A stretch of DNA of 64,000 nt from an uncultured Anaerolineae bacterium (GCA_937124585.1 CAKZKT010000096.1:43888-107887); one strand, 5' to 3'. Shown: positions 23,106 to 33,461, numbered from the stretch's first letter. Notes: generated from the sequence alone by a model not told the origin. Made by a program: numbers and translations.

Positions 23106-24152
23106 ATGCAAAGGACAATGAAAGCGTTGGTTAAGAAGTACGCTCGGCCCGGCCTGTGGCTGGAGGAAGTACCGGTGCCTGAGATCGGCATCAATGACGT
23201 GCTGATCCGCGTGCTCAAGACGGCCATTTGCGGCACCGATGTCCACATCTGGAAATGGGATCCGTGGGCGCAGAAGACGATCCCGGTGCCGATGGTGATC
23301 GGCCATGAGTTCGTCGGCCAGGTGGCGGCCATCGGCAGCAATGTCCACGACGTGCAGATCGGCGAGATCGTTTCGGGCGAGGGGCATCTCGTCTGCGGCC
23401 GCTGTCGCAACTGCCTGGCCGGCCGCCGTCATCTCTGCCGGGATACGAAAGGTGTGGGCGTGAACCGGCCGGGCGCGTTCGCCGAATACCTGGCCATCCC
23501 GGTGACGAATGTCTGGCACGCCGACCCGCGCATTCCACTGGACATCCTGGCGATCTTCGATCCGTTCGGCAACGCGACGCACACGGCGCTTTCGTTCAAC
23601 GTCCTCGGCGAAGATGTGCTGATCACCGGCGCCGGGCCGATCGGGATCATGGCGACGGCGATCGTCAAACATGCAGGCGCGCGTTACATCGTCACGACCG
23701 ACATCAATCCGTATCGCCTGGAGCTGGCGAAGAAGATGGGCGCAACCGTGGCGCTGGATGTGCGCACGAAGCGCATCGCCGAGGTGCAAAAGGAACTCGG
23801 CATGGTTGAGGGCTTCGACGTCGGCCTGGAGATGTCGGGCAGCGGCGAGGCGTTCAAAGAGATGCTGGCGAACATGTGTCACGGCGCCAAGATCGCGCTG
23901 CTGGGCATCCTTCCCTCTGACCTGGCCATTGACTGGAACACCGTGATCTTCAACATGCTCACGATCAAAGGCATCTACGGCCGAGAGATGTTCGAGACGT
24001 GGTACCTGATGCAGTCTATGATCCGCACCGGCCTGGACATCAGCCCGGTGATCACGCATCGGTTCCACTACACGGAGTTCGAGCAGGCGTTTGAGGTGAT
24101 GGCGTCCGGCAATTCGGGGAAGGTGATCCTGAACTGGGCAGAAAAGGAGTAG
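23106..24152 (+). CDS. tdh: L-threonine 3-dehydrogenase
   Basis: This 348-residue zinc-dependent medium-chain dehydrogenase oxidises L-threonine to 2-amino-3-oxobutyrate with NAD+. The catalytic zinc site is Cys42 in ICGTDVHIW with His67-Glu68 in GHEF. The structural zinc is bound by Cys97, Cys100, Cys103 and Cys111. A Rossmann motif GAGPIG follows. [19 protein letters not shown] and the [12 protein letters not shown] segment are characteristic of Tdh rather than of alcohol dehydrogenases. The start has AAAGGAGGGG nine bases ahead. No kbl (2-amino-3-ketobutyrate ligase) gene is adjacent. Confidence 0.94.
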   Translation: MQRTMKALVKKYARPGLWLEEVPVPEIGINDVLIRVLKTAICGTDVHIWKWDPWAQKTIPVPMVIGHEFVGQVAAIGSNVHDVQIGEIVSGEGHLVCGRCRNCLAGRRHLCRDTKGVGVNRPGAFAEYLAIPVTNVWHADPRIPLDILAIFDPFGNATHTALSFNVLGEDVLITGAGPIGIMATAIVKHAGARYIVTTDINPYRLELAKKMGATVALDVRTKRIAEVQKELGMVEGFDVGLEMSGSGEAFKEMLANMCHGAKIALLGILPSDLAIDWNTVIFNMLTIKGIYGREMFETWYLMQSMIRTGLDISPVITHRFHYTEFEQAFEVMASGNSGKVILNWAEKE

Positions 24153-24164
24153 GATGTTTCATCG

Positions 24165-24233
24165 TGTCGCGCGGGATTCGTCCGGCCCTGTTGGCCGGCG
24201 GCGGTGCAAGGGCGGGATGAATCCCGCGCGACA
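24165..24233. repeat. 15-bp perfect inverted repeat between convergent genes, terminator or dispersed palindrome
   Basis: TGTCGCGCGGGATTC (24165-24179) and GAATCCCGCGCGACA (24219-24233) are perfect complements. The 39-base loop contains a second hairpin, CCGGCC-CTGTT-GGCCGG (24182-24198). It fills the gap between tdh and nrdJ, so it may end transcription from both sides. Confidence 0.7.
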
Positions 24234-24247
24234 TTATTGGCCGGCTG

Positions 24248-27200
24248 CTAACACTCGCTGTAGCCGCACACGTAGCACTTCCGGCACCCCTCCATCGGGA
24301 TGAAGGTCGCCTGACCGCAATCGGGGCAGAGGTCGCCGATCGGCCGGTCGGCGATGGGAAGCGGAAGCTGCTCGGCGTGCGGGCCGGCGTCGTCGCCGGC
24401 ATTCATAGCGAATTCGAAGTGGCCGTTCAAGTGTTCGCGCAGCACCTGCGCGACCGCATCGGGCAACGAGCGCACCCGATTGGCGCCGAAGCCGAGCGAG
24501 CGGCCACCACCGATGCCGGCCAGCTGATCAATGACCAGCTTCATCCGCTCCACCGGGTCGAGGGGTGAAGGCAGCCGCAGCACCAGGGAGATGAGCCGGC
24601 CCAACGCCTCGGACACCGAAGCCACATCTGAGCCGGCCTTGCCCACGTTGAGGAACACTTCGAACGGCTGCGCCTGGCCGTTGACGTTCACGGTAATGAA
24701 CGCAGTGCCCAGTGGCGTCTCTTTGCGGTAGGTCATGCCAGGCAGGGCAGCCGGCCGTGGTCGCCGCTGCGCCTGAAAATGCGCTTCCGAACCGACCGTG
24801 GCCGTCGGTTCGGCGGCAACAGCCGGTTTGATCTCCGCAGTCCCGGTTGCCGGTTTGCTTTCCGTCACGCCGCCATCCTTCGCCTTTTGCGCGCTGGTGG
24901 CTTTTGTCTCCAACACAGCCTCCTGTCGGCTACCGGTCACATAGACCGTCAATCCCTTGCAGCCGAGCTTCCAGGCGAGCTGATAGGCCCGAGCCACATC
25001 TTCGACAGTGGCGGTGGCAGGGAAATTGACCGTTTTCGAGATGGAATTGTCCACAAACGCCTGGATCGCCGCCTGCATTCGCACATGCTCCTCGGCCGTG
25101 ATGTCCTGCGCCACCACGAAGATATGGCGGATGGCCGCGGGCACTTCGGTCACATCCTGGCAGCTGCCGGTGAGGGACACCTGCTGGCTGATGCGCTGTC
25201 GCGTGGCCTCATCCAGTCCGGCCGCCATGAGCGCCTTCTCGAACAACGGGCTGGTGTAGGTGAGCTTGAGGTCTCTGTCGCCGTCCTTCACCGTGCGCGT
25301 GTAGGCCAGGGCGAAGACCGGCTCGCAGCCATAGCCTTCGCAGCCGGCCACCGTGCCGATGGTGCCGGTCGGCGCGACGGTGGTCTGCGCCGCGTTGCGG
25401 ATGCCGTGCTGGCGGATGCCCGCCATCACCAGCTCCCAATCCAGGCCAGGCCGGCCCCAGTCGCGCGTGTGGGGCACGAGCGGTTTAGGCGGTAGCCATT
25501 TCAGGTCGGCCGGATCGTAGATGCTGCCCTGAATGGCGCCGAACGGGCCGCGCTCTCTGGCCAGCTCGATGCTGGTGAGCATGCAGTGGTAGCGGATGAA
25601 CTCCATGATCTGGCTGGCGAACTCCTGCGCCTCTTCCGAGCCGTAGCGCACTCCCAGCCGGTACATCATGTCGCCCAGGCCCATGATGCCCAGGCCGATG
25701 CGTCGGGCGCGCATGGCTGCCTCGCGCAGCTGGGGCACGGCCGGCACGTAACGGTTGGCGTCCACGACGTTGTCCAGGAAGCGGGTGGCGACGATGGTGG
25801 TCTCGCGCAGCTTTGCCCAATCCACCCGATCGTCGTCGGTCACATGCTGCGCCAGGTTGATCGAGCCGAGACAACAGTTCTCGTAGGGCCCGAGCCACTG
25901 CTCGCCGCAGCCTCTTGAGACGTAGCCTTCCGTGATCCAGGTGTCGCTCTGCGGTTCATAGAGATCGTACACGGTTTCGGTGCCGGCCGGTTCGACCGCA
26001 ACGACCTGGGCAGCCCAATTGCCGTCTGTGAAGTTGGCGCGCCGCGCTGCTTCGATCAGGCGTTGTTGCTTTGCGGGATGGCTGAGCCGGATCTGTTCGA
26101 TGAAGCGCCCCAGGCTTTGACCCGAAATGATGACATCGTATTTCGGCCGATCATGGCGGATGACCCGGCCGTCTAGTTCATGGCGTTTGCGTTCACTCCG
26201 GGCGATCCGTGCATGAATGCCGAACATGAGGAGGATGAGCCGCACCTGGCGCGCCAGTACAGGGCTGGATGTGTGAAAGCGCAGGATGGGGTGATTGCTT
26301 TGCAGGTCTACGCTGCCGTCGGTCGAGAAAAGTCCATCGAGCAGGCCGGTCAGAAATTCCGGATTGCTGTTGATGTAGGCTGCGGGCAGCTCCTTTTCCG
26401 GGCCGCGCGCTGGCTTCAGAGGCAGTGTTTTCACCCAGTCCGCGATGGTGCGGCCGGGCTTCGGATCCATCATCATGGATCGGCTGCCCGCATTGACATA
26501 GGTGTACATCTCGGTGATACCCACACGGCGGAAGGCCTGCAGCAGGATCTTGTTCCACTCCGTGTCATCCGCATGGGTGCTCAGGCGGACGACATTCACC
26601 GACATGGCGTGCGGCGTGTAGCATCCATCCCCCACCAATACGCCGACCAGGAAGCCGTATTCGCGATCTGTCAGGTCTGCACAAGTCGGTGGAACAGGGT
26701 TGTTCGGCAACGTGCTTTTGTAGACGCGCACCCAATCGCCGGGCTTGAGCTGGTCCAGGCGGCGAGACTCGAAGAACTTGGTGCGCGACTCGCGCACATG
26801 AAATTGATGCGCCGCGGTCGCCCGGATGCTCGAGCCATCCGAGAAGCGCACGGCATAGGTCTGGACATCGGGATAGACCTCCACGCGTTCGACCCTGCCG
26901 GTGCCCAGCACCGTGCAAATCTCATCGCCTGCACGGATGGCATCTGCCCGGCGCCAGCCCTTCGGCGTGGCCACGAGCGTATCGCCCGGCACGCAGGGGT
27001 TGGTCGCCTCCAGCTCGTACAGATGCGGCACCGGATTCGAGCGGTTGGCCGCGTCCAGGAAAAGCGCGCCCGGCTCGCCGTTGTGGTGGGCGAACGTGAC
27101 GATTTTGTCGAACAGCTCGCGCGCCCGCACCGTGCGCCACACCCGGCCGTCGCGCGGATTGACCAGGGGGAAATCGGCATCGGCCTCGACGGCCCGCATG

Positions 27201-27865
27201 AATGCATCGGTGATGCCGACCGAGATGTTGAAGTTGACCAGCTCGCCCTCTTTGGCCTTGCAGGAGATGAACTCCTCGATGTCGGGGTGATCCACGCGCA
27301 GCACGGCCATGTTGGCGCCCCTGCGGGTGCCGCCCTGGGCCACCTCGCCGAACGCGCTGTCATAGGTGCGCAGGAAACCGACCGGCCCGGTGGCCACGCC
27401 GGCGCTGGAGGCGACGCTATCCCCTTTCGGTCGCAGCCGCGAGAAGGAAAAACCGTTGCCGCCGCCGGTCTGCTGGATCAACGCAGCGTCGCGCAGGGTC
27501 TGAAAGATGCCATCCGATTGTTTGCCCAGGTCGTCGGCAATGGGCAGGACGAAGCAGGCTGCCAGCTGGCCCAGCGGTGTGCCGGCGCCGGTGAAGGTGG
27601 GTGAATTCGGCAGAAAGCGCATGCTGGCCAACAAGCCGTAAAAAGCATCTTCGGTGCTGCTCACATCGTAGTCGTAGGCGATGTCGGGTTCAGCCACGGC
27701 GCGGGCCACCCGGCGAAACAGGCCCTCGATCGTTTCGACCGGCTTGCCATCCAGGCCGCGGCGCAGATAACGTTTCTGTAACACCTGCCGACCGTTTTCG
27801 GAAAGTTGAATCACGGCCGGCGGCCGAATCATCGGTTCAAAGGTCTTTGCTGTTTTGGTCGTCAT
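24248..27865 (-). CDS. nrdJ: Adenosylcobalamin-dependent (class II) ribonucleotide reductase with intein
   Basis: The 1205-residue product is an 843-residue NrdJ interrupted by a 362-residue intein. The extein shows the first redox cysteine in [38 protein letters not shown] (active-site Asn), and the radical-site motif ATNP|CGEQ split by the intein. FNLG-type loops are replaced by [17 protein letters not shown]. The C-terminus carries a cysteine-rich zinc-finger-like tail, CPDCGQ...[12 protein letters not shown], that is usual in NrdJ. It reduces ribonucleotides using B12, independent of oxygen. The start has GGAG eight bases ahead. It follows nrdR by 104 bases and is probably in the same operon. 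Confidence 0.96.
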   Translation of the reverse strand: MTTKTAKTFEPMIRPPAVIQLSENGRQVLQKRYLRRGLDGKPVETIEGLFRRVARAVAEPDIAYDYDVSSTEDAFYGLLASMRFLPNSPTFTGAGTPLGQLAACFVLPIADDLGKQSDGIFQTLRDAALIQQTGGGNGFSFSRLRPKGDSVASSAGVATGPVGFLRTYDSAFGEVAQGGTRRGANMAVLRVDHPDIEEFISCKAKEGELVNFNISVGITDAFMRAVEADADFPLVNPRDGRVWRTVRARELFDKIVTFAHHNGEPGALFLDAANRSNPVPHLYELEATNPCVPGDTLVATPKGWRRADAIRAGDEICTVLGTGRVERVEVYPDVQTYAVRFSDGSSIRATAAHQFHVRESRTKFFESRRLDQLKPGDWVRVYKSTLPNNPVPPTCADLTDREYGFLVGVLVGDGCYTPHAMSVNVVRLSTHADDTEWNKILLQAFRRVGITEMYTYVNAGSRSMMMDPKPGRTIADWVKTLPLKPARGPEKELPAAYINSNPEFLTGLLDGLFSTDGSVDLQSNHPILRFHTSSPVLARQVRLILLMFGIHARIARSERKRHELDGRVIRHDRPKYDVIISGQSLGRFIEQIRLSHPAKQQRLIEAARRANFTDGNWAAQVVAVEPAGTETVYDLYEPQSDTWITEGYVSRGCGEQWLGPYENCCLGSINLAQHVTDDDRVDWAKLRETTIVATRFLDNVVDANRYVPAVPQLREAAMRARRIGLGIMGLGDMMYRLGVRYGSEEAQEFASQIMEFIRYHCMLTSIELARERGPFGAIQGSIYDPADLKWLPPKPLVPHTRDWGRPGLDWELVMAGIRQHGIRNAAQTTVAPTGTIGTVAGCEGYGCEPVFALAYTRTVKDGDRDLKLTYTSPLFEKALMAAGLDEATRQRISQQVSLTGSCQDVTEVPAAIRHIFVVAQDITAEEHVRMQAAIQAFVDNSISKTVNFPATATVEDVARAYQLAWKLGCKGLTVYVTGSRQEAVLETKATSAQKAKDGGVTESKPATGTAEIKPAVAAEPTATVGSEAHFQAQRRPRPAALPGMTYRKETPLGTAFITVNVNGQAQPFEVFLNVGKAGSDVASVSEALGRLISLVLRLPSPLDPVERMKLVIDQLAGIGGGRSLGFGANRVRSLPDAVAQVLREHLNGHFEFAMNAGDDAGPHAEQLPLPIADRPIGDLCPDCGQATFIPMEGCRKCYVCGYSEC
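25910..26995 (-). other. LAGLIDADG intein in NrdJ, residues 291-652, atypical C-terminus
   Basis: The intein begins at Cys291 (block [14 protein letters not shown]) and has block B with T350-x-x-H353 ([10 protein letters not shown]). Its homing endonuclease has two LAGLIDADG-type motifs, LVGVLVGDG (about 406-414) and [10 protein letters not shown] (about 508-517). Block F is [17 protein letters not shown]. Block G reads YVSRG followed by the +1 extein Cys653, so the usual His-Asn before the junction is Arg-Gly. The insertion is immediately before the catalytic cysteine of ATNPCGEQ. The intein must be removed for enzyme activity. Confidence 0.92.
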
Positions 27866-27918
27866 CGGTAAACTCCACGTATCGTCATATCAGATCGGTC
27901 AATTGGCAATACAAAATT

Positions 27919-27948
27919 AACCCCGCCTCACCGCACTGCTCCGGGGTT
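27919..27948 (-). terminator. Hairpin between nrdR and nrdJ
   Basis: AACCCCG and CGGGGTT form a 7-bp stem with a 16-base loop, followed on the minus strand by AATTTTG. It could act as a partial terminator or an RNA processing/stability element between the two genes. Confidence 0.4.
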
Positions 27949-27969
27949 GTATATTCTGGGCAATTTGGT

Positions 27970-28419
27970 TCATTTCCGTTCGGCTCTCAACCGGTCCAGT
28001 TCTCTCTGGAGGGTTTCGACATCTTCCATTTCCATGTAGACGATGGCGAAACGGATGTAGGCCAGGGGATCGAGCTCTTTGAGCTTTCCCAGGACCATCT
28101 CGCCGATCACTTCACTGCGCACTTCGGCCTTGCCCAGGCTGAAGAGATGCTCTTCGATCTGGTTGACGATCCGGTCAACGTCCGTCATAGCAATGGGCCG
28201 TTTGGCGCAGGCGATGCGGATGCCCTGGGTCAGCTTGTGACGGTCAAATGGCTCGCGGCGTCCATCGCGTTTGACGATGAGCAGCGCCTCCGAGATCTGT
28301 TCGTAAGTAGTAAAGCGTTTGCGACAAGCCAGGCATTCACGGCGGCGACGGATGCCCTCGCCCGTGGTGCGGGTATCCACCACACGGGAATCCCCATGCC
28401 CGCAATAGGGACAGATCAT
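27970..28419 (-). CDS. nrdR: Ribonucleotide reductase transcriptional repressor NrdR
   Basis: This 149-residue protein has an N-terminal zinc ribbon (Cys3, Cys6, Cys29, Cys32; MICPYCGHGDSRVVDTRTT) and an ATP-cone domain (about residues 46-136; LLIVKRDGRREPFDRHKLTQ). NrdR binds dATP/ATP through the cone and represses ribonucleotide reductase genes at paired NrdR boxes. Here it lies just upstream of nrdJ and has AGGAGG ahead of its ATG. Two NrdR-box-like sites lie about 200 bases upstream, so the operon is probably autoregulated. Confidence 0.97.
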   Translation of the reverse strand: MICPYCGHGDSRVVDTRTTGEGIRRRRECLACRKRFTTYEQISEALLIVKRDGRREPFDRHKLTQGIRIACAKRPIAMTDVDRIVNQIEEHLFSLGKAEVRSEVIGEMVLGKLKELDPLAYIRFAIVYMEMEDVETLQRELDRLRAERK

Positions 28420-28616
28420 ATCGTATCCTCCTGGTTCGCCCCGACAGCGCAGACAAACTCAGGTCAACCAGCACACGCCGTGCAGGTCGCGTTGAGACCA
28501 ACGCGGGCGAGCATGGGGAGATTACCCCCTGCTACGGTTGTTGACGCCGCAACGACCATGTTCGGGCCAGATACTCCATACGACAGAGGACGTTTCTCCG
28601 TGCGACGAAGGCCGAT
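28420..28616 (-). promoter_or_regulatory. Structured 5' leader of nrdR
   Basis: About 200 bases of untranslated leader contain several perfect short hairpins, for example GCGTTG-AGAC-CAACGC (28489-28504), GGGG-AGATTA-CCCC (28515-28528) and GCAC-ACGCC-GTGC. No reading frame is convincing. It does not match the cobalamin riboswitch consensus, although the enzyme needs B12. A role in RNA-level control is only inferred. Confidence 0.35.
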
Positions 28617-28663
28617 CTGCTATATTTAGTATGTGTATTATGCAAACACACAATATATAGTCC
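28617..28663 (-). promoter_or_regulatory. Tandem NrdR boxes overlapping the nrdR-nrdJ promoter
   Basis: Two 16-bp sites resemble the NrdR consensus ACACWATATMTWGTGT. ACACAATATATAGTCC (28648-28663) matches at about 14 of 16 positions, and CTGCTATATTTAGTAT (28617-28632) at about 12 of 16. Their centres are 31 bp apart, three helical turns, the usual spacing for cooperative NrdR binding. AT-rich promoter-like sequence lies within them. Confidence 0.7.
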
Positions 28664-28781
28664 CGTCGTGGGGACAGCAGTATACCACACTCTGCGTGGC
28701 CCGAAGACCCGCCCGTGTTTTCAAGCCTTAACTTTAAGGTCGAATTGCACGCTGAGGCAAAGATATACCGGCAGGCCGCAG

Positions 28782-28823
28782 CGCTGGCGCGAAGAGCCTC
28801 TCCGCAACCTCCTCGCGCCAGCG
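28782..28823 (-). terminator. Strong hairpin after ftsZ
   Basis: CGCTGGCGCGA (28782-28792) pairs perfectly with TCGCGCCAGCG (28813-28823) around a 20-base loop. It lies 40 bases after the ftsZ stop and before the NrdR boxes. No T-run follows, so termination may be partial or need Rho. Confidence 0.55.
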
Positions 28824-28863
28824 TCGGCCGGGAAGCAGATGCCGCGATGTCGGGTTGATTGTG

Positions 28864-29955
28864 TTATTGCCTGGCGGCCCGGCGCAGGAATGCCGGGATC
28901 TCCAGGTCGTCTCGATCGTAAGTGCGTTTCGGGAACTCCAGCGTCTTGCCGGTTTCCTCGCGAACGGGTGCCTGTTGTTCCTTGATCTGGTCGAAACCGG
29001 TGGCGATCACGGTGATGCGGATGCCATCCTTCATGTTTGGATCTATCACCGCGCCAAAGATGATGTTGGCGTCCGGGTCGGCGGTGCGGCGGATGATCTC
29101 GGCCGCTTCGTTCACCTCGTGCAGGCTCAGGTCGGGGCCGCCGGTGATGTTGAAGAGGATGCCCTGGGCGCCGTCAATGCTCACATCGAGCAGCGAGCTG
29201 TGGATGGCCTGTTCGGCCGCCTGTTGCGCCCGGTTGTCGCCGTTGGCCTGGCCGATGGCCATCAGGGCCGATCCGCCCGCCTCCATCACGCTGCGCACAT
29301 CGGCGAAGTCCAGGTTGATCAGGCCGGGGATGGTGATCAGCTCGGAGATGCCCTGGATGCCCTGGCGCAGCACATCGTCGGCCACGCGGAACGCCTGTTG
29401 GATGCTGGCCTTTTTGTCCACTACCTGCAGTAGGCGATCGTTGGGGATGACGATGAGGGTGTCTACCCCTTCTTTGAGGCGGTTGATGCCCTCCTCGGCC
29501 ACCCGGCGTCGCCGCGCGCCCTCGAAGGTGAACGGCTTCGAGACGACCCCGATGGTGAGCGCGCCGGACTCTTTCGCGAGCCTGGCGATGACCGGCGCAG
29601 CGCCGGTGCCGGTGCCGCCGCCCATGCCGCAGGTGACGAACACCATGTCGGCGCCCTTGAGCAGCGCTTTGATCTCTTCGGCGGATTCCTGCGCGGCCTT
29701 TTCGCCGATCTCAGGGTGCCCGCCCGAACCGAGGCCTTTGGTAAGCTTGTCGCCGATCCGCAGCCGCTGCGGCGCGGTGGACAGCATCAACGCCTGGGCA
29801 TCGGTGTTGATGGCGACGAACTCAACGCCCTGGATGCCCTGTTCGATCATGCGGTTGACGGCATTCGAGCCGCCGCCTCCAACGCCCAGGACCTTGATCT
29901 GGGCAGGATTTTCGACGTAGGTCGGTTGTGGTGTTCTTGGATTTGCTGGTGACAT
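28864..29955 (-). CDS. ftsZ: Cell division GTPase FtsZ
   Basis: This 363-residue tubulin homologue has the GTP-binding motif [10 protein letters not shown] (residues 112-121), [12 protein letters not shown] near the N-terminus, and the catalytic T7 loop NLDFADV (214-220). The conserved C-terminal peptide ([15 protein letters not shown]), which binds FtsA, is present after a linker. It polymerises into the Z ring at mid-cell. It is the last gene of the dcw cluster, 170 bases after ftsA. That gap contains the near-palindrome CAAATATTTG but no gene. Confidence 0.98.
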   Translation of the reverse strand: MSPANPRTPQPTYVENPAQIKVLGVGGGGSNAVNRMIEQGIQGVEFVAINTDAQALMLSTAPQRLRIGDKLTKGLGSGGHPEIGEKAAQESAEEIKALLKGADMVFVTCGMGGGTGTGAAPVIARLAKESGALTIGVVSKPFTFEGARRRRVAEEGINRLKEGVDTLIVIPNDRLLQVVDKKASIQQAFRVADDVLRQGIQGISELITIPGLINLDFADVRSVMEAGGSALMAIGQANGDNRAQQAAEQAIHSSLLDVSIDGAQGILFNITGGPDLSLHEVNEAAEIIRRTADPDANIIFGAVIDPNMKDGIRITVIATGFDQIKEQQAPVREETGKTLEFPKRTYDRDDLEIPAFLRRAARQ

Positions 29956-30125
29956 CGCTGCGCCTCATTCCCGTAATAGCTGGCTGTATTTTTTTGTTGG
30001 TGAGACCCTGCGGATTTTTCACCGACGACGGCGAGTCGTGAGCCGCGACGACAAACCCGTAGAGCCTGGCAGTAAGAGCTATTTGCGCCCATGCAGCGGC
30101 CAAATATTTGCCGACAAACGGCCTC

Positions 30126-31397
30126 CTATGGCAGAAAATTCCTCAGCCACCTGACGATCCGATCGAGCACGCCGGGTTGCGGCTCGGCGATGACGGGCTC
30201 GGCCCCGTTCTGCTGGCCCCAGAGCAGCAATCCCACAGCCGTCGCATACTCTGGGCTGCTCAGATCCATGACCGAGCTGGCAATGCCTTGGGGTCGGCCG
30301 ATCCTCACCGGCCATTGTAACTGATCCCGGCTCAGTTCGCCAAACCCGTTCAACTGCGCTACGCCGCCCGTCAGGACGATCCCGGCAGGCAGCAAGTTGT
30401 CATAACCGCTACGCTTGACCTCCCGCAGCAGGAGCTCGATGACGTCCTCGGCGCGAGCACGCAGGATCTCGGCCAGGACGCGACGATTGACGACTTGGTA
30501 ACCATCTTCGCCGAACGCGCCGCACCGCACCTCGGCGTCGGCCGGCACCCGGTCGGGCAGGACATGCCCGAACTGCTTGATGAGCGCCTCGGCCTTCGCG
30601 TAGGGCATGCGCAGGCCGGCCGCCACATCCCGAACGAAATGATCGCCCCCCACGTCCATGACGACGGTGTGCCAGGGCGCATTTTCCAGGTAGATTGCCA
30701 GGTCTGAGGTGCCGCCGCCTACATCAACCAGGGCGACGCCGAGCCGCCGTTCGTCATCGGTCAAGACAGCCTGGGCCGAAGCCAGCGGCTCGAGGACCAG
30801 ATCCTGGATCTCCAGGCCGTTGTCCTGCACACACGCGACCAGGTTTGCCACGGCTGAGGACGCGCCCGTAATGATGCTGGCATCTACCTCCAGGCGATAG
30901 CCGTACATCCCCACCGGTTCCTGGATTCCCCGCTGATCGTCCACCGCGTAGACGCGCGGTACCACGTGGATGATCTCCCGGTTGTGGGGCAGGGCGATGT
31001 TTTTGGCCTGTTCAATGGCACGCTGCGTATCTTCGACGGTGATATTGCGGCCATTGCGGCCCACAGCCACCGCGCCTTTGCTGCTGATCGCGTTGATGTG
31101 GGTGCCCGAAATGCCGAGCATCACCGGCTGTATGCGCTGCCCTGCCATCTGCTCGGCCGCCTGCACTGCCTGACCGATCGCCGCAGTCGCCTCTTTCGTG
31201 TTAATGACGACTCCCCGGCGCAGACCCTGTGATGGCACGCGGCCCGCGCCGATGACGCGCAGGGCGCCCTCTGCATCCAGCTCGGCGATGAGCGCGCAGA
31301 TTTTGGTCGTGCCCACGTCGAGGGCGCAGATCAGCTCGCCGACAACCCCGCCGGTTGCTCCTCGTGCATGTTCTCGTCCGAAGCCAAGGAGTTTCAT
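30126..31397 (-). CDS. ftsA: Cell division actin-like ATPase FtsA
   Basis: This 423-residue actin-fold protein opens with ICALDVGTTKICALIAEL (phosphate 1) and has ALVDVGGGTSDLAIY (phosphate 2) and GIVLTGGVAQLNGF (adenosine). The SHS2/1C-type subdomain lies between them. The C-terminal amphipathic helix DRIVRWLRNFLP is the membrane-targeting sequence. FtsA tethers FtsZ filaments to the membrane and recruits later division proteins. It lies 31 bases after the ftsQ stop. Confidence 0.97.
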   Translation of the reverse strand: MKLLGFGREHARGATGGVVGELICALDVGTTKICALIAELDAEGALRVIGAGRVPSQGLRRGVVINTKEATAAIGQAVQAAEQMAGQRIQPVMLGISGTHINAISSKGAVAVGRNGRNITVEDTQRAIEQAKNIALPHNREIIHVVPRVYAVDDQRGIQEPVGMYGYRLEVDASIITGASSAVANLVACVQDNGLEIQDLVLEPLASAQAVLTDDERRLGVALVDVGGGTSDLAIYLENAPWHTVVMDVGGDHFVRDVAAGLRMPYAKAEALIKQFGHVLPDRVPADAEVRCGAFGEDGYQVVNRRVLAEILRARAEDVIELLLREVKRSGYDNLLPAGIVLTGGVAQLNGFGELSRDQLQWPVRIGRPQGIASSVMDLSSPEYATAVGLLLWGQQNGAEPVIAEPQPGVLDRIVRWLRNFLP

Positions 31398-31428
31398 CGC
31401 ATCCCGTCGCTTTTCCTGTCAGGAAGTC

Positions 31429-32280
31429 TTACCATACCTGAGCCCGATCCTTGAAGCGCAGGTCAATGATGCGCGCCCGCGCGTTGGCTGCGATGTTGCT
31501 CTGTTTGATCTCGCGCAGCGCCATCAACTTGGTTGCTATTTCCCCGCCGAGGCCCAAATAAACCGTCCAGCCATCCGCGGAACGAAAATAGAGGCCCTCG
31601 TGGGCGCCGAAATAGAGCTCGTTCGTTTCCAGCCCGGCCGCGTGTAACGCCTTCAGATCGGCGAGCACTGCCGGCTTGAGACGGCCAGAGCTGTCGGCCG
31701 CAGCGCCGCTCGGATCGTTCAGCTTGAGCGGCGGTGGTTTGCCGTTGATCGCCACGACCGCGCCGTTTTCGGCCAGCCAGGTCGTGGCAGTGATGCCCTG
31801 CCAGACGACGAAGGGCGTCTCTTCGTGCACCGTGATGATCACGTAGTAGGGCAGCCGCGGCTGCACGGTCGCATCGGCGATCCCTGGCAGCTGTTTGATC
31901 CGCGCTGCCGCACGGCCCGGATGCACCTGAAAGATGTTCACACCGTCGAGCTGGCTCGCCACATAAATGCTGTCGGCCGACAGCCGTTGCGCGCCCCGGA
32001 TCTCCGTGCTGATGCGCAGCACCGCCAGCCAGTCGGTCGTCACCGCGAAGCCGATGCCGCCGCCGAGCGCCACCGCCACGACGAGCATGACGAGCAGGGT
32101 GCCGCGGATTTTGACCCGCGGCGTCGCACCGGTTGCCGCAGGCCGTTCCAGCGGCCGGGGCGCCAGCGCCTGAAACGGCACTTCCCGGCCTGGCTTTTGC
32201 CCCCTGCGTGAGCGACGCCACCACGGCTCGCTGGGGATGAACGGTGTCTCCTCCTCTGCGGGCGCGGCGCGGCGCGACAT
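31429..32280 (-). CDS. ftsQ: Cell division protein FtsQ/DivIB
   Basis: A bitopic protein of about 283 residues. A basic, Pro-rich cytoplasmic tail is followed by a transmembrane helix (about residues 60-82, LLVMLVVAVALGGGIGF). An extracellular POTRA domain (VLRISTEIRGAQRLSADSIY) and the beta domain come next. The ATG at 32280 is preferred because GGAG lies six bases ahead; an upstream ATG at 32298 would overlap ddl. FtsQ links FtsA/FtsZ with the septal synthase complex through FtsL and FtsB. The sequence is weakly conserved but the architecture and position fit. Confidence 0.9.
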   Translation of the reverse strand: MSRRAAPAEEETPFIPSEPWWRRSRRGQKPGREVPFQALAPRPLERPAATGATPRVKIRGTLLVMLVVAVALGGGIGFAVTTDWLAVLRISTEIRGAQRLSADSIYVASQLDGVNIFQVHPGRAAARIKQLPGIADATVQPRLPYYVIITVHEETPFVVWQGITATTWLAENGAVVAINGKPPPLKLNDPSGAAADSSGRLKPAVLADLKALHAAGLETNELYFGAHEGLYFRSADGWTVYLGLGGEIATKLMALREIKQSNIAANARARIIDLRFKDRAQVW

Positions 32281-32294
32281 GGTGCTCTCCTGTT

Positions 32295-33461
32295 TCATGT
32301 CTGGCCGGCCGTAGCGGCCAGCCGCAGCGCGCCCGCGTAGCTGGTCAGCGAGCGCGCCCGTTCCTGATGGCGCTCCAGCGCCAGTTCGATGAGCCGATCG
32401 CACAGTTCGGCGTAGCTCAGTCCCGTGGCCTCCCATAGTTTCGGATACATGCTGATGGCTGTGAAGCCCGGCATCGTGTTGATCTCGTTGACGAACAGCT
32501 CGCCGGTGGCACCGTTGAGCAGAAAATCCACGCGCGCCAGCCCAGAGCCATCCAGCGCCTTGAACGCCCGCACGGCCAACTCGCGCACCTGCGCGGTGAG
32601 CGCCTCGGACAGTGGGGCCGGGATCAGAAGTTGCGATTTGCCGTCAATATATTTGGCCGCGTAGTCATAGAACTCGTTTGAGGGCACCACTTCGCCCGGC
32701 AGCGAGGCGATCGGGTCGTCATTGCCCAGCACGCTGCACTCGATCTCGCGTGCATTGGGCACCGCCTCCTCGACGAGCAGGCGACGATCGTAGCGGGCCG
32801 CCTCGGCCAGGCCGGCCATCAGCCCGCCGCGGTCTTTGGCCTTCGTGACGCCGATGCTTGAGCCGAGATTGGACGGCTTGACGAATAGCGGATAGGCCAG
32901 CGTTGCCTCGCAGCGCGCCACGACCTCGGTCGGCCCGTGTTCCCATTCCCGGCGGGTGAACGCCAGATAGCGCGTTTGCGGCAGGCCGGCCGCAGCGAAC
33001 ACGGCTCTGCTCGTGATTTTGTCCATCCCCACCGCGCTCGCCAGCACGCCGCAGCCCACATACGGCGTCCCGGCCAGGTCGAGCAGGCCCTGGACGGTGC
33101 CGTCTTCGCCGAAGGGGCCATGCAGCACCGGAAAGATCACATCGAGCTCTGGCAGGCGCTGTCCGGCATGGCCCGGCGCCAGCCTGCCGTTCGCCGTCAG
33201 GGCCATGAGGCCGGTCTGTGTGTCGGCTTCTGCGCCGCGATCCGCATCGAGTGCCGGGGTTTCATCTGGTTCGCCGGCCATCAGCTGCGCCAGCGGGTCG
33301 CCGGCCGTCAGCCAACGCCCCGATCGCGTGATGCCGATCGGCACGATCTCGTATTTTTCGGGGTCCAACGCGTTCATGACGGAACGCGCTGAGACCAGCG
33401 AGATTTCATGCTCGCCGGAGCGGCCCCCGAAGATCACACCGACATGTAGCTTGCGCGTCAT
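32295..33461 (-). CDS. ddl: D-alanine--D-alanine ligase
   Basis: This 388-residue ATP-grasp enzyme joins two D-Ala for the peptidoglycan stem peptide. Signatures are [19 protein letters not shown] near the N-terminus, [16 protein letters not shown] (ATP-binding), [16 protein letters not shown] (omega loop) and [20 protein letters not shown] (metal ligands and active site). The Tyr in YDYAAKY is consistent with D-Ala rather than D-Lac as second substrate. It lies between murB and ftsQ in the same direction. Confidence 0.96.
   Translation of the reverse strand: MTRKLHVGVIFGGRSGEHEISLVSARSVMNALDPEKYEIVPIGITRSGRWLTAGDPLAQLMAGEPDETPALDADRGAEADTQTGLMALTANGRLAPGHAGQRLPELDVIFPVLHGPFGEDGTVQGLLDLAGTPYVGCGVLASAVGMDKITSRAVFAAAGLPQTRYLAFTRREWEHGPTEVVARCEATLAYPLFVKPSNLGSSIGVTKAKDRGGLMAGLAEAARYDRRLLVEEAVPNAREIECSVLGNDDPIASLPGEVVPSNEFYDYAAKYIDGKSQLLIPAPLSEALTAQVRELAVRAFKALDGSGLARVDFLLNGATGELFVNEINTMPGFTAISMYPKLWEATGLSYAELCDRLIELALERHQERARSLTSYAGALRLAATAGQT

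Noticed and set aside
25960..26010. tRNA T-arm-like GGTTCGA sequence
   Set aside because: It lies inside the nrdJ intein coding region, with no acceptor stem around it.
28420..28616. Cobalamin riboswitch upstream of nrdR-nrdJ
   Set aside because: The conserved B12-box and the CCCGC-ACTGT core are not found.
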